A DNA stretch of 64,000 bases from Planctomycetota bacterium (lineage in GTDB: Bacteria > Planctomycetota > Phycisphaerae > Phycisphaerales > UBA1924), in assembly GCA_014584315.1 (NCBI GenBank), contig JACTNA010000035.1, positions 1 through 64,000 of the forward strand. Direction: 5' to 3'. The translations under genes were made by a program, and so were the position numbers. Below are positions 41,096 to 49,201 of the stretch, piece by piece (the first letter of the stretch is position 1; each line of letters starts with the position of its first letter). The notes beneath the pieces were generated by a model. It did not search any database and had not been told where the DNA came from. It saw nothing but the letters and a program-made list of their open reading frames with translations.

Positions 41096-42712
41096 CTACA
41101 CCCGCGGCGCGCTCTCGCCCAGGTTCGCGATCGCCTCGCCGTACTGCTCGCGGAGCGGCTCGACGACCTCGCGGATGAACCGCTCGGTCTGCTCGACGCT
41201 CCGCCCGACGTACTTCATCGGGTCCATCAGGCCGTCCCAGTCGATCTCGCCGTCGAGCGACCCGCCGCGGGCCTTGGACCGGAACGCCGGGTCGGCGCGC
41301 AGGCGGTCGAGCAGGTCGTTGTCGAGGCCCTGCTGCTTGACGCGGAGGCCGGCGGCCTGGGCGTGGCGGCGGATGCGCTCGTGGTAGTCCTGCCGGTCGC
41401 CGCCGAGTTTCACGCACGCCATCAGGATGTTCTCGGTCGCCAGGAACGGGAGTTCGGCCATCAGGTTCCGCCGCACCATCGCCTCGTGCACCACCAGCCC
41501 GCTCGCGACGTTGTGCATCAGGTCCAGCGCGCCGTCCAGCGCGAGGAACGCCTCGGGCAGCGACAGCCGACGGTTCGACGAGTCGTCCAGCGTGCGCTCG
41601 AGCCACTGCGTCGCGGCGGTGTCGTAGGCGTTGCCGACGAGGTTCATCACGAACCGCGTCAGGCCGCAGATGCGCTCGCACCGCATCGGGTTGCGCTTGT
41701 ACGGCATGGCCGACGAGCCGATCTGCTTGTCCTCGAACGGCTCGTCGATCTCCTTGCGGTTGGAGAGGAGACGGATGTCGGTGGCGATTTTGTGGAGGAC
41801 CGCGGCGGTGGTGGCCAAGCCCGCGAGGACATCGGTATCGACAACTCGTGGATAGGTCTGCCCAGTCAGCATGAATGCTCGATCTGCGAATAACCGCTCA
41901 AGCTCTTCACGATCGAGTGGGCAACCGTCCTTTGAGCGAGGCTTGTAGTCGTGAATCTCTTCGTCCTCGTCATCAATCCTGGTGATTTCCTCGTCCTGGA
42001 GTCGCTGCATGCGCCATAAGAACCGCCATTCGAGTTCGTCGACCTTGGCCGAGTCGCCCTCGAATATCGCGAGGAAGGAGGCTTGTGTTCCGGTGGCGCC
42101 ACGCAGGCCACGATACATGGAGCCGTATTTGTCCCACGGCAGAACGCTCTCACCACGGACGCCCAGATCCGCGGCCCAGTTCGCCAGCCGGCGACCAACC
42201 GTGGTTGGTTGTGCAGGCTGATAGTGGGTGAACCCGAGTGTGGGCAGCTTGCGCCATCGCTCCGCTGCATCACCAAGCACACAAATCGCGAGCACGCACT
42301 TGTCATTGATGATCGCCAGTGCCTGCTGGAGAATGACCAGGTCCGCGTTACACACCACGTCCTGGCTCGTCATCCCCAGATGAATGATCGGCCGCGCCTT
42401 CGGGCACGAGTCCCCCAGCGCGTGGACGTGCGCCATCACGTCGTGCCGGAGGTCGCGCTCGTACTCCTCGGCCTTCCCGATCTCCTCGTCCGTGATCCCC
42501 CGCTCGACGACCGCCCGGAGTTCCTCGACCTGCTCCTTCGTGACCAGCGGCGAGGCGTCGCCCCGCGTCACCTCGTGCATCGCCTCCGCCACCGCCAGCC
42601 AGATCCGCCGCCACGTGTTGAACTTGTGCCGCGCCGACCACAGCCGCAGCATCTCCGGGCTTGCGTTCCGCGTGGCCAGCGGCGAGGTGTAGGTTTCGTA
42701 CGGGCTTGGCAT
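41096..42712 (-). CDS. purB: Adenylosuccinate lyase with a ~38-aa insert in a lower-GC core
   Basis: A 538-residue fumarase/aspartase-superfamily enzyme that splits SAICAR and adenylosuccinate in purine synthesis. Recognisable parts: RHKFNTWRRIWLAVAEAMHE, VMAHVHALGD, HLGMTSQDVVCNADL, TLGFTHYQPAQPTTVGRR, RGLRGATGTQASFLAIFEGD, and the signature GSSAMPYKRNPMRCERI. The usual short linker between KVDEL and LTGQTY is about 53 residues here, rich in Asp/Glu (ITRIDDEDEEIHDYKP); typical PurB has about 15. Bases 41821-42360 are about 59% GC against 65-70% in the flanks of the same gene. Frame is intact and catalytic motifs are kept. The small gene at 42715-42954 ends 2 nt before this start, so they are cotranscribed. 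Confidence 0.92.
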   Translation of the reverse strand: MPSPYETYTSPLATRNASPEMLRLWSARHKFNTWRRIWLAVAEAMHEVTRGDASPLVTKEQVEELRAVVERGITDEEIGKAEEYERDLRHDVMAHVHALGDSCPKARPIIHLGMTSQDVVCNADLVILQQALAIINDKCVLAICVLGDAAERWRKLPTLGFTHYQPAQPTTVGRRLANWAADLGVRGESVLPWDKYGSMYRGLRGATGTQASFLAIFEGDSAKVDELEWRFLWRMQRLQDEEITRIDDEDEEIHDYKPRSKDGCPLDREELERLFADRAFMLTGQTYPRVVDTDVLAGLATTAAVLHKIATDIRLLSNRKEIDEPFEDKQIGSSAMPYKRNPMRCERICGLTRFVMNLVGNAYDTAATQWLERTLDDSSNRRLSLPEAFLALDGALDLMHNVASGLVVHEAMVRRNLMAELPFLATENILMACVKLGGDRQDYHERIRRHAQAAGLRVKQQGLDNDLLDRLRADPAFRSKARGGSLDGEIDWDGLMDPMKYVGRSVEQTERFIREVVEPLREQYGEAIANLGESAPRV

Positions 42713-42714
42713 GG

Positions 42715-42954
42715 TCAGGCGGATCGGCGTCGGTGGCGACCGTTGCTCGGAGCATCCCGGAGCGACTCGATGAGCAGCACGTCGAGGTCCACCGAAACCT
42801 CGTCGCCCACCCACAGGATGAGCCGGCGGCCGCCGGGGGAAACGGAGGCCATCTCCGTGTGGCGAACCGTGAAGACCTCCCCACTGCCCATCTTCAGGTC
42901 GAACGGCCGAAAGGGTGTCGCACTCAATCGAGACTTGATGGCGTCCGTGATCAT
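42715..42954 (-). CDS. Small planctomycete-type protein upstream of purB, 79 aa
   Basis: The product reads MITDAIKSRLSATPFRPFDL, then a GEVFTVRHTEMASVSPGG turn and RRLILWVGDEVSVDLDVLLIESL. This matches by memory a small, abundant family in Planctomycetes (FxPFxlhlxDGxxxxVxHPexxxxxpxgrxxxv). It looks like a single small beta-barrel; function unknown. TATACT ends 7 nt before its ATG, so it likely starts the leaderless purB transcript. Lower-stringency alternative starts exist upstream but lie beyond the -10. Confidence 0.75.
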   Translation of the reverse strand: MITDAIKSRLSATPFRPFDLKMGSGEVFTVRHTEMASVSPGGRRLILWVGDEVSVDLDVLLIESLRDAPSNGRHRRRSA

Positions 42955-42961
42955 CCAAGCC

Positions 42962-42967
42962 AGTATA
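42962..42967 (-). promoter_or_regulatory. -10 TATACT 7 nt before the start at 42954
   Basis: Minus strand reads TATACT-GGCTTGG-ATG. The hexamer is near consensus. It would drive the small gene and purB. Confidence 0.6.
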
Positions 42968-43075
42968 TGGGCGCGGTGCGAACACCCGGTTCGGGACGTG
43001 CGTCGCAGTCCGGTCCGGTGCGGGATCAAGCCGACGCCGCGATCGCCAGCGCTCCGTTGTCGCCCGTGCTTCCCG

Positions 43076-43081
43076 TACCAT
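43076..43081 (+). promoter_or_regulatory. -10-like TACCAT 6 nt before the start at 43088
   Basis: TACCAT-CCCACC-GTG with no Shine-Dalgarno, upstream of the sigma-factor gene. Confidence 0.55.
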
Positions 43082-43087
43082 CCCACC

Positions 43088-43732
43088 GTGCCGCGCACCG
43101 ACCGCTCGTCCCCCCTGCCCGCCGACGCCCGGCCCGACGAGGACGCCGCCGATCGCGCGCTCGTGCGGGCGATCCGCGCGGGGCGCTCCGAGGCCTGGAA
43201 CGACCTCGTCCGTCGATATCAGGACCGGGTGTTTACCCTCTGTCTCCGCATGGTCAACAACGACCGCGACCTGGCCGCCGACCTCTCGCAGGACGCCTTT
43301 CTCCGCATCATCCGCGGCCTGGACACCTTCGACGACCGCGCCCGGCTCTCGACCTGGGTGTACCGCGTGACCATGAACTCCTGCCTGTCGAGGCTGCGGC
43401 AGGAGAAACTCCGCCGGCACGCCAGCCTCGACGCCCCACAGAATACGAACGACGGGTCGCCCGGCCCGTCCCGGAGCCAGACCAGGGAACCGCCGCCCGG
43501 CTCGCGCGTCCAAACTGTCGATGAGCGCGAGCGGCTGCTCGACGCCTTGGGGGTTCTGTCCGACGAGCACCGCGCCATCCTGATCCTGCGGGACTCGCGC
43601 GGGCTGGAGTACGAGCAGATCGCGGAAACGCTGGACATCCCGGTCGGCACGGTGCGGAGCCGGCTCTTCCGCGCCCGCGCCGCCCTGCGGAACGAACTCG
43701 AATCACCTCGTGGCGGGAAAGAACACACGTGA
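43088..43732 (+). CDS. ECF-type sigma factor (sigma-70 family)
   Basis: A 214-residue sigma factor with regions 2 and 4 only. Region 2 (about 35-105): WNDLVRRYQDRVFTLCLRMV, DLSQDAFLRIIRGL and STWVYRVTMNSCLSRLR. Region 4 (about 150-205): LLDALGVLSDEHRAILILRD, then LEYEQIAETLDIPVGTVRSR, the HTH that reads the -35. The linker (about 115-145) is Pro/Ser/Arg-rich. The GTG start lies 6 nt after TACCAT. It ends in a GTGA overlap with the anti-sigma gene. It likely directs RNA polymerase to a small stress or envelope regulon. Confidence 0.9.
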   Translation: MPRTDRSSPLPADARPDEDAADRALVRAIRAGRSEAWNDLVRRYQDRVFTLCLRMVNNDRDLAADLSQDAFLRIIRGLDTFDDRARLSTWVYRVTMNSCLSRLRQEKLRRHASLDAPQNTNDGSPGPSRSQTREPPPGSRVQTVDERERLLDALGVLSDEHRAILILRDSRGLEYEQIAETLDIPVGTVRSRLFRARAALRNELESPRGGKEHT

Positions 43733-44856
43733 CCAGCATCAATCCCAACATCGACCCCCCCCTCACGCCGGAGGAGTCCGACATCCTCGACCTGGTCGAG
43801 GGTCGCCTGCCCGAGGCGAAGGCGGCCGCGCTCCGCGCCCGGCTCGCCCGCGATCCGTCGCGTGCGGCGTGGGTGACGGCCGTCGTGCGCGACAAGGCCG
43901 TCTTCCGCTCGATCGACGACGTGCCCGCCCCCGCGACCTTGGTCGAGTCGGTCGAGACCTCGCTTGAGCGCGAGGCGTTGCTCGGCCTGTCGACGGGGCG
44001 TCACGTCCCCGCGCCGATGCCGATCACGCGGGTCTACACTCGGCCGCGCTGGCCGAAGCGCCTCGGCGTCGGGCTGGCCGCGGCCGCCGGGCTGGCCCTC
44101 GCCGCCACCGGCCTCTTCCTCTACGTCTCGCGCCCGACGGCGCCGATCGTGCCCGACGCGACCGTCGCCACGAACGACGCCGATGCCAGCCCAGCGCCCA
44201 ATCCCGACGGACTGGCCCTCGACGATCGCGCCCCCACCGTCGTCGAAGACGACGCGACCGACACTCCGGGCGCGGACGCCACGAGGATCGCGGACGCCGC
44301 GCCGACGCGCACCGAGCCTGTGTTCTTCACCAGCGCGGAGCGTGCCTCCGAGTTGCTGGCTGAGGGCCGGCTGCTGATCCGCGTCCGTGCCGCCGACGCC
44401 CTCGCCGCCACCGAACGCGTGGAGCGGCTGGCGCACGGCTCGCAGGGCGCGCGCGCCTGGCGGCTCTTTTCCGATTCGCCCGACAGCGTCCGCCTCGCGG
44501 TCGCGGATGCCCTCCGCGGCCCGGTCGCGCCCGCGCCCCTCTTCGGGCCGGACGGCGTCGCCTTCGAGCGCGTCGAACGCAGCGCGCCGCACCTCGCGGC
44601 CGCACGGGGAGCGCAGCCGCCGCCGCTCGTGCTCTATCTCGCCGAGACGCGGACCGACCGGGCGTCGCTCGCCGTGCTGCTCGCGTCGCTCTCGGCGGGC
44701 GACCGCCAGCAGGCCGTCTTCGAGGAACTCCCCGCGCCGCTCCAGACGCCGCCGGTCGTGACGCCCCAGGCCGTGCTCTGGTGGGCCGAGCCGCCGTCGG
44801 CATGGACGCCGCGCGCGCACGTCCCCATCGTCGTCGAACACGTCGGCCGCGACTGA
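43729..44856 (+). CDS. Putative membrane-bound anti-sigma factor
   Basis: A 375-residue protein. The N-terminal ~75 residues look like an anti-sigma zinc-less domain (LTPEESDILDLVEGRLPEAK, then helical Arg-rich segments). One membrane helix follows (LGVGLAAAAGLALAATGLFLYV, about 108-130), then a long periplasmic part rich in Ala/Asp/Pro and ending with beta segments (VTPQAVLWWAEPPSAWTP). No HxxxCxxC is present, so it is not a ZAS-type factor. The GTG start overlaps the sigma stop (GTGA), the usual coupling for a sigma/anti-sigma pair. It presumably holds the sigma factor at the membrane until a signal is received; the signal is unknown. Confidence 0.72.
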   Translation: MTSINPNIDPPLTPEESDILDLVEGRLPEAKAAALRARLARDPSRAAWVTAVVRDKAVFRSIDDVPAPATLVESVETSLEREALLGLSTGRHVPAPMPITRVYTRPRWPKRLGVGLAAAAGLALAATGLFLYVSRPTAPIVPDATVATNDADASPAPNPDGLALDDRAPTVVEDDATDTPGADATRIADAAPTRTEPVFFTSAERASELLAEGRLLIRVRAADALAATERVERLAHGSQGARAWRLFSDSPDSVRLAVADALRGPVAPAPLFGPDGVAFERVERSAPHLAAARGAQPPPLVLYLAETRTDRASLAVLLASLSAGDRQQAVFEELPAPLQTPPVVTPQAVLWWAEPPSAWTPRAHVPIVVEHVGRD

Positions 44857-44871
44857 CGGCGTTTCACCTTC

Positions 44872-45672
44872 TCAACGCGGCAGCAGCGATGAACGCAGGC
44901 GGCCGATGACGGTCCGCACCGTCACCTCGCGCGGCTCGCCGTCGGTCCGTGCCGACGGCAGCGCCGCCAGCGCGCTCGACGCCGACTCGAACCCGCCCGA
45001 CGGGTCGAGGCCGGCTTCGAGCCACTCGTCCCACGCCCGCGGCAGCCTTCGGTTGAGCCGACCGGCGGCGATGCGCGGCTCGTCCGCGCTCAGCCCGGTG
45101 ACGAGGCGGTAAGCCAGTTGCGCCACCGAGCCGATCTCGTCGCGGATCAGTTCCGCGTTGCCGCGCTCAAGCCCCTCGAGCCGGCGCGCCAGCCCGAACA
45201 ACTCAACCATCACCCGCCCGTGACGGTCCACGAGGACCTCGTCGATCGACAGCGGCCCGTGGTGCAGCCCCACCGCGTGCGCCGCCTCGAACGCCTCGAG
45301 CAGGTGTGCCGCCGCCCGCTCGGCCTCGTACGGCCCCAGTTGCCCGCCCTTCGCCTCCAGCACGTCGGCGAGCGTCACCAGCCCCTCCTGGTTGCCCGTG
45401 TACGGCGTCACCAGCCACCCGCGGCCGTCGCCCGCGAACGAGAACTCGCCGATCGGGAGCACGTGCGCGTGCCGGAACGCGCTGAGCGTCTCGAACGCCT
45501 CCAGCAGCCGGCGCTGCTCCGCCTTGTCGTGGCTGGGGGGGAAGCGGTGGAGCGTGTGGCTGGTCTGGTTGCGTTCGTGCAGCGAAAGCCACCGCTCTCC
45601 GAGCCGCCCGTCCGTCAACTGACGGACCAGCACGTACGGGCCGAGGGAGACGCGGACAGGTTGCGGACTCAT
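44872..45672 (-). CDS. Ser/Thr pseudokinase-like protein
   Basis: A 266-residue protein with the kinase fold outline but no active residues. The N-lobe reads VSLGPYVLVRQLTDGRLGERWLSLHE, where the glycine loop is degenerate and the following strand (SHTLHRFPPS) lacks the ATP-binding Lys. The catalytic loop position reads GLHHGPLSIDEVLVD in place of HRDLKPxN, and the DFG position is VELFGLAR. An alphaF-like GSVAQLAYRLVTGLSADEP is kept. The final 20 residues are basic. The protein is probably a binding or scaffold module. It converges on the sigma/anti-sigma pair, 15 nt apart. Confidence 0.72.
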   Translation of the reverse strand: MSPQPVRVSLGPYVLVRQLTDGRLGERWLSLHERNQTSHTLHRFPPSHDKAEQRRLLEAFETLSAFRHAHVLPIGEFSFAGDGRGWLVTPYTGNQEGLVTLADVLEAKGGQLGPYEAERAAAHLLEAFEAAHAVGLHHGPLSIDEVLVDRHGRVMVELFGLARRLEGLERGNAELIRDEIGSVAQLAYRLVTGLSADEPRIAAGRLNRRLPRAWDEWLEAGLDPSGGFESASSALAALPSARTDGEPREVTVRTVIGRLRSSLLPR

Positions 45673-45955
45673 GCAGGTTCGCCCCCGCGGGTCGCCATGC
45701 CGGAAACGCCCGGCCCGTGCCGACCCGCGACACCCGATCTCGCCCGCGCCCGGCCCGTGGGACAGGGGGGGGCGGTCCAAGGCCCGGATGATACCGCCGG
45801 ATCGGCACTGAGTCTTCGGCGCGCCGGGGCGTGCCGGGCGAGAACTCGGCTGTTTCCGCACAGACGCCGTACATCGCCCCCCGGCCTTGCGCACGCCCCT
45901 ACCATGCGGTGTCCGGGCGCACCGGGGGCGCCCCGAGCCAGCCAAGGAGGACGCC

Positions 45956-47155
45956 ATGACTTCCGCCGCAGCCGCCAGCCCGAGCCAGACCGCCCGCGGC
46001 TCCGACCCCCTCGCGCTGATCGACGTCGATCACGTCCGCCTGTATGTCGGCAACGCCAAGCAGGCGGCGTTTTTCTACGCCCACACGTTCGGCTTCCGCA
46101 TCGACCAGATCGCGGACCTGACCACCGGCTCGCGCGACGAGGCCGACTACCTGCTGACGCAGGGCAACATCCGCCTCATGCTCACCACGCCGCTGACCAA
46201 GGAGCACCCGGCGGCGGAGGAGATCAAGCGGTTCGGCGACGGCGTGAAGGACGTGGCGTTCACGGTGCACGACGCCGAGGCCGCCTGGAAGCAGGCCGTC
46301 CGGAACGGCGCGAAGTCGGCCCGCGAGCCGCGCGTCATCACGGACAGCAACGGCACGGTCACGGTCGCGAGCATCCACACCTACGGGCGCGTGATCCACA
46401 CGTTCGTCAGCCGCACGGGGCGCTACGCCCTGCCCGAGGTCAAGCGCGGCGCGGCGTTCATGCCCGTCTTCCGCAGGATCGACTCGCCGGTGAACGCGCA
46501 CAACGAACGCCACCCCTGCGGCCTCAAGTACGTCGACCACCTCGTCGGCAACGTCGAGGACGGCAAGATGAACGAATGGGTCCGCTGGTACGAGGAGGTC
46601 CTCGGCTTCGCCATGTTCAAGCACTTCGACGACAAGGACATCTCGACCGAGTATTCCGCGCTCATGTCCAAGGTCATGGCGAGCGGGAACAACCTCATCA
46701 AGATGCCCATCAACGAGCCGGCGGAGGGCAAGAGGAAGAGCCAGATCCAGGAGTACCTCGACTGGCACGACGACACCCCCGGCGTCCAGCACCTCGCCCT
46801 GCGCACCGACGACGAACTCTCTAGCGTCGCCGAACTGCGCCGGCGCGGCGTGGACTTCCTCAGCCTGCCGGACTCGTACTACGACGTGGTGTGGGAGCGC
46901 GTGAACAAGACCCTCCGCGAGCACGGGCACGAGGGCGTCCGCGAGGACTTCGACCGCATCCGCGACCTCGGCATCCTCATCGACGCCGACGACGAGGGCT
47001 ACCTGCTGCAACTCTTCACCAAGCCCCTCCAGGACCGCCCGACGCTCTTCTTCGAGATCATCTGCCGCCGCGGCTCACAGTCGTTCGGCAAGGGCAACTT
47101 CAAGGCCCTCTTCGAGGCCCTCGAGATCGAGCAGGAGAGGCGGGGGAACCTGTGA
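45956..47155 (+). CDS. hppD: 4-hydroxyphenylpyruvate dioxygenase
   Basis: A 399-residue Fe(II) enzyme of tyrosine catabolism that turns 4-hydroxyphenylpyruvate into homogentisate. Two VOC-fold halves are present. Iron ligands are in LKYVDHLVGNV (His), GVQHLALRTDD (His) and TLFFEIICR (Glu). Other signatures are YEEVLGFAMFKHFDDKDIST and KMPINEPAEGKRKSQIQEYL. AAGGAGG lies 8 nt upstream, and TACCAT at 45899-45904 is a possible -10, giving a leader of about 50 nt. The stop codon overlaps the GTG start of the downstream PIN-toxin gene. No homogentisate dioxygenase gene is nearby. Confidence 0.95.
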   Translation: MTSAAAASPSQTARGSDPLALIDVDHVRLYVGNAKQAAFFYAHTFGFRIDQIADLTTGSRDEADYLLTQGNIRLMLTTPLTKEHPAAEEIKRFGDGVKDVAFTVHDAEAAWKQAVRNGAKSAREPRVITDSNGTVTVASIHTYGRVIHTFVSRTGRYALPEVKRGAAFMPVFRRIDSPVNAHNERHPCGLKYVDHLVGNVEDGKMNEWVRWYEEVLGFAMFKHFDDKDISTEYSALMSKVMASGNNLIKMPINEPAEGKRKSQIQEYLDWHDDTPGVQHLALRTDDELSSVAELRRRGVDFLSLPDSYYDVVWERVNKTLREHGHEGVREDFDRIRDLGILIDADDEGYLLQLFTKPLQDRPTLFFEIICRRGSQSFGKGNFKALFEALEIEQERRGNL

Positions 47156-47631
47156 GTACGCCGCGCCACCCAACACGCGCGTACATCGATACATCCGTGC
47201 TGGGCGGCGTGTACGACGTGGAGTTCGCGGTCCCCAGCAGGACCCTTATTCAAGCCGTCAAGGAGCGAAGAATCATCGCGATGGTGGGTTCGACCACTCT
47301 CGCCGAGCTCGCACATGCCCCGGATCGCGTTCAAGCCGTGCTCGCCGAACTCCCGCCGGATGCGGTCGTCCGCTGCGGTATCACCGACGAGGTCGAGGAG
47401 TTGCGCGACGCGTATCTCGCTGCCGGCGTTCTCGCACCGAAGTGGCGAGATGACGCCACCCACGTCGCCACGGCCACCATCCACGACGCCGATGTGCTCG
47501 TGAGTTGGAACTTCCGCCACATTGTCAACTTCGATAAGATCCGATTGTTCAACGCCGTGAATCTTCGACTTGGATACCGCCAGATCGCCATCCACTCGCC
47601 CTTGGAGCTTCAGCATGCCGAGAACGACTGA
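47152..47631 (+). CDS. PIN-domain toxin (VapC-like)
   Basis: A 159-residue PIN-domain RNase. The acidic strand ends are RAYIDTSVLGGVYDVEF (Asp about 13), MVGSTTLAELAHAP (Glu) and KWRDDATHVATATIHDADVLVSWNF (Asp pair). The family with YIDTSVxGGxxDxEF is usually annotated as VapC-like, with a small partner downstream. The start is GTG, sharing the GTGA with the hppD stop; GGAG precedes it. Base composition is less GC-rich than in hppD (near 60%). The next gene overlaps it by 17 nt. Confidence 0.82.
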   Translation: MSTPRHPTRAYIDTSVLGGVYDVEFAVPSRTLIQAVKERRIIAMVGSTTLAELAHAPDRVQAVLAELPPDAVVRCGITDEVEELRDAYLAAGVLAPKWRDDATHVATATIHDADVLVSWNFRHIVNFDKIRLFNAVNLRLGYRQIAIHSPLELQHAEND

Positions 47632-47830
47632 GCCAGAGTGCGTCAGGATCAAGCGCGAAGCCCAGGAACGCCTCGACCGCGAGACCGAGGGCATGACGCC
47701 ACGCCAGCGCGACGCCCATGTCAACCGAGTTGCGGAGGAACTCGCAGCCCGGCTCGGCTTTCACCGAACCTCCCGCCCGGTCGGCCGTGGCCCGGACGTT
47801 GACGCCGACCACGCGCGCCAGGCCGGGTGA
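47615..47830 (+). CDS. Small protein, probable cognate antitoxin of the PIN toxin
   Basis: A 71-residue protein starting MPRTTEPECVRIKREAQERL, then DRETEGMTPRQRDAHVNRVAEELA. This resembles, from memory, the short partner proteins of YIDTSVxGG-type PIN toxins (VKxKREAQ...EETKGMSxEE). The rest is Arg/Gly-rich and probably disordered, as in VapB-type C-termini that wrap the toxin. It overlaps the toxin gene by 17 nt. Toxin first is the reverse of the usual vapBC order. Confidence 0.62.
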   Translation: MPRTTEPECVRIKREAQERLDRETEGMTPRQRDAHVNRVAEELAARLGFHRTSRPVGRGPDVDADHARQAG

Positions 47831-47903
47831 GCGCATCTCGACGAACCGTGCGGGATCGTGACAACGCCGTCACTCAAATCGAGATGAGTCGGGAGCGCCG
47901 GTC

Positions 47904-48080
47904 GTGAAGAAGTACGCCGTGATCTACGAACCCGCCGCTGATGGTGGAAACGGCGCATACGTGCCCGATCTCCCAGGCTGCGTCGCCGTGGGCCAGACAA
48001 TCGAGGAAGCCCGCGCCCTCATCCGCGAGGCCGGTGAACTCCACCTCTCCGGCATACGCGAGGATGACCCATCCTTCTGA
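47904..48080 (+). CDS. HicB-like antitoxin, orphan, 58 aa
   Basis: GTG start with GGGAG about 10 nt upstream. The product begins MKKYAVIYEPAADGGNGAYV, continues PDLPGCVAVGQTIEEARALI and ends REAGELHLSGIREDDPSF. The PDLPGC-TIEEAxxxI pattern is the core of HicB/UPF0150 proteins. No hicA lies within the next 580 nt or before it. It may control the neighbouring PIN toxin, act as a free antidote against the HicA at 27576, or be a remnant. It is too short to be picked up by ordinary ORF length cut-offs. Confidence 0.75.
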   Translation: MKKYAVIYEPAADGGNGAYVPDLPGCVAVGQTIEEARALIREAGELHLSGIREDDPSF

Positions 48081-48664
48081 GCCAACATCGACCTCGGCCA
48101 CGCGCTCAACCGAGCGTGTCCATCGCGCGCTCCATCCGTGACGTGCGCCCCATGTTCTGACCGCTCCTCCCCCACCCTCGCCCCGCACATGATTCCCCCC
48201 GAACGCGCCGTCGCCCGCAGTGGCAACTAGAGCCTTCATGCCACCTGCATGCAACCCGCCTCCCTGGCCGTAAGACCGCGTGGCGTGCGGCGTCGGCCGT
48301 TGTCGGGCGGCGTTGCCCGACCGGCACGATCGGCCGCACGTCGGCAGTGCGGCGGCCGCTGCCGCGCCCGCCACAGGCAGGCACGACGCGGCATCTGAGC
48401 CGGGCGGGGCGCTGGCCGTTTCCCGGCTGAGACCCGTCAGTGCCGGCGCGATCCTTCCCTCAGGGGCTGCTCGTCCAGGGATCCCCGGTGCTCCGAGGCC
48501 CGATTGTCTGTGCTTGCGGCCCACAGGCGTGCAGACGCCCGCGGCCTGCACCGGTGAACCGCCCCGCCACGCCGGCGGCAGCACAGCGACGGCCTCCCCT
48601 TCCCCCGCGCTCCCTGCCCCCGTACAGTTCCCGCGTCGCGGCCCTATCCCGCCGCCTGATCCCG
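48081..48664. other. Long intergenic region before ybeY
   Basis: No gene is supported in these ~580 nt. One perfect hairpin is visible (GTCGGGC at 48303-48309 with GCCCGAC at 48316-48322). TACAGT at 48623-48628 is a possible -10 for ybeY. Several palindromic GC-rich stretches occur, without a clear repeat family. Confidence 0.5.
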
Positions 48665-49201
48665 ATGGACGACGCCCCAGCCTCCCAGCCCGAACCTCCG
48701 CGAAGTCCCGGCCCCTGCTCCGGCCTGGGCGTCGATGTCGTGGACGCGACCGGCCGCTTCGGGGCGGAGCGGGTCGCGTGGCTGGTGGACCGCGCCGTCC
48801 GGGCGCTGGCCCCGCTGGGGCTGGCGGGCGAGGTGCGGGTGCGGGTGGTGGACGACGCGGAGATGGCCGAGGCCCATGCCCGGTGGGCGGGCGTCGAGGG
48901 CACGACGGACGTGCTGACGTTCGACCTTCGCGACGACCCGGGCGACCCGCTGGACACGGACGTGCTCGCGTGCCTCGACGAGGCGGAGCGGCAGGCGGTC
49001 GAGCGCGGGCACGCGCCGGAGCGGGAACTGCTGCTCTACGTGGTGCACGCGGTGCTGCACTGCTGCGGGCACGACGACCACGACGAGGCCCGCGCCGCGC
49101 GCATGCACGCGCTGGAGGACGACCTGCTCGAGCGGGCCGGGGTCGGGGCGACGTTCGACGCGTCGCGTCCGCGGGCGGCGAAGGGGGGGGTTCGGGCGTG
49201 A
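48665..49201 (+). CDS. ybeY: Endoribonuclease YbeY (16S rRNA maturation)
   Basis: A 178-residue metal-dependent RNase for 16S rRNA 3' maturation and ribosome quality control. The core has VRVRVVDDAEMAEAHARWAGVEGTTDVLTFDL and the zinc motif VVHAVLHCCGHDDHDE, with three His of the HxxxHxxGxDxH type (one extra residue before the last His compared with the E. coli protein). The N-terminal ~25 residues are Pro/Ser-rich and extra. The start is chosen because upstream frame lacks conserved sequence. It ends in a GTGA overlap with the CNNM/CBS gene, the usual ybeY-ybeX order. Confidence 0.87.
   Translation: MDDAPASQPEPPRSPGPCSGLGVDVVDATGRFGAERVAWLVDRAVRALAPLGLAGEVRVRVVDDAEMAEAHARWAGVEGTTDVLTFDLRDDPGDPLDTDVLACLDEAERQAVERGHAPERELLLYVVHAVLHCCGHDDHDEARAARMHALEDDLLERAGVGATFDASRPRAAKGGVRA

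Noticed and set aside
43729..44856. Zinc-dependent (ZAS) anti-sigma factor
   Set aside because: No HxxxCxxC motif is present in the N-terminal domain, so only a general anti-sigma call is made.
48283..48664. N-terminal extension of YbeY to 48440 or a separate gene
   Set aside because: The extra residues are Pro/Arg-rich with no YbeY similarity, and TACAGT at 48623 would lie inside the extension.
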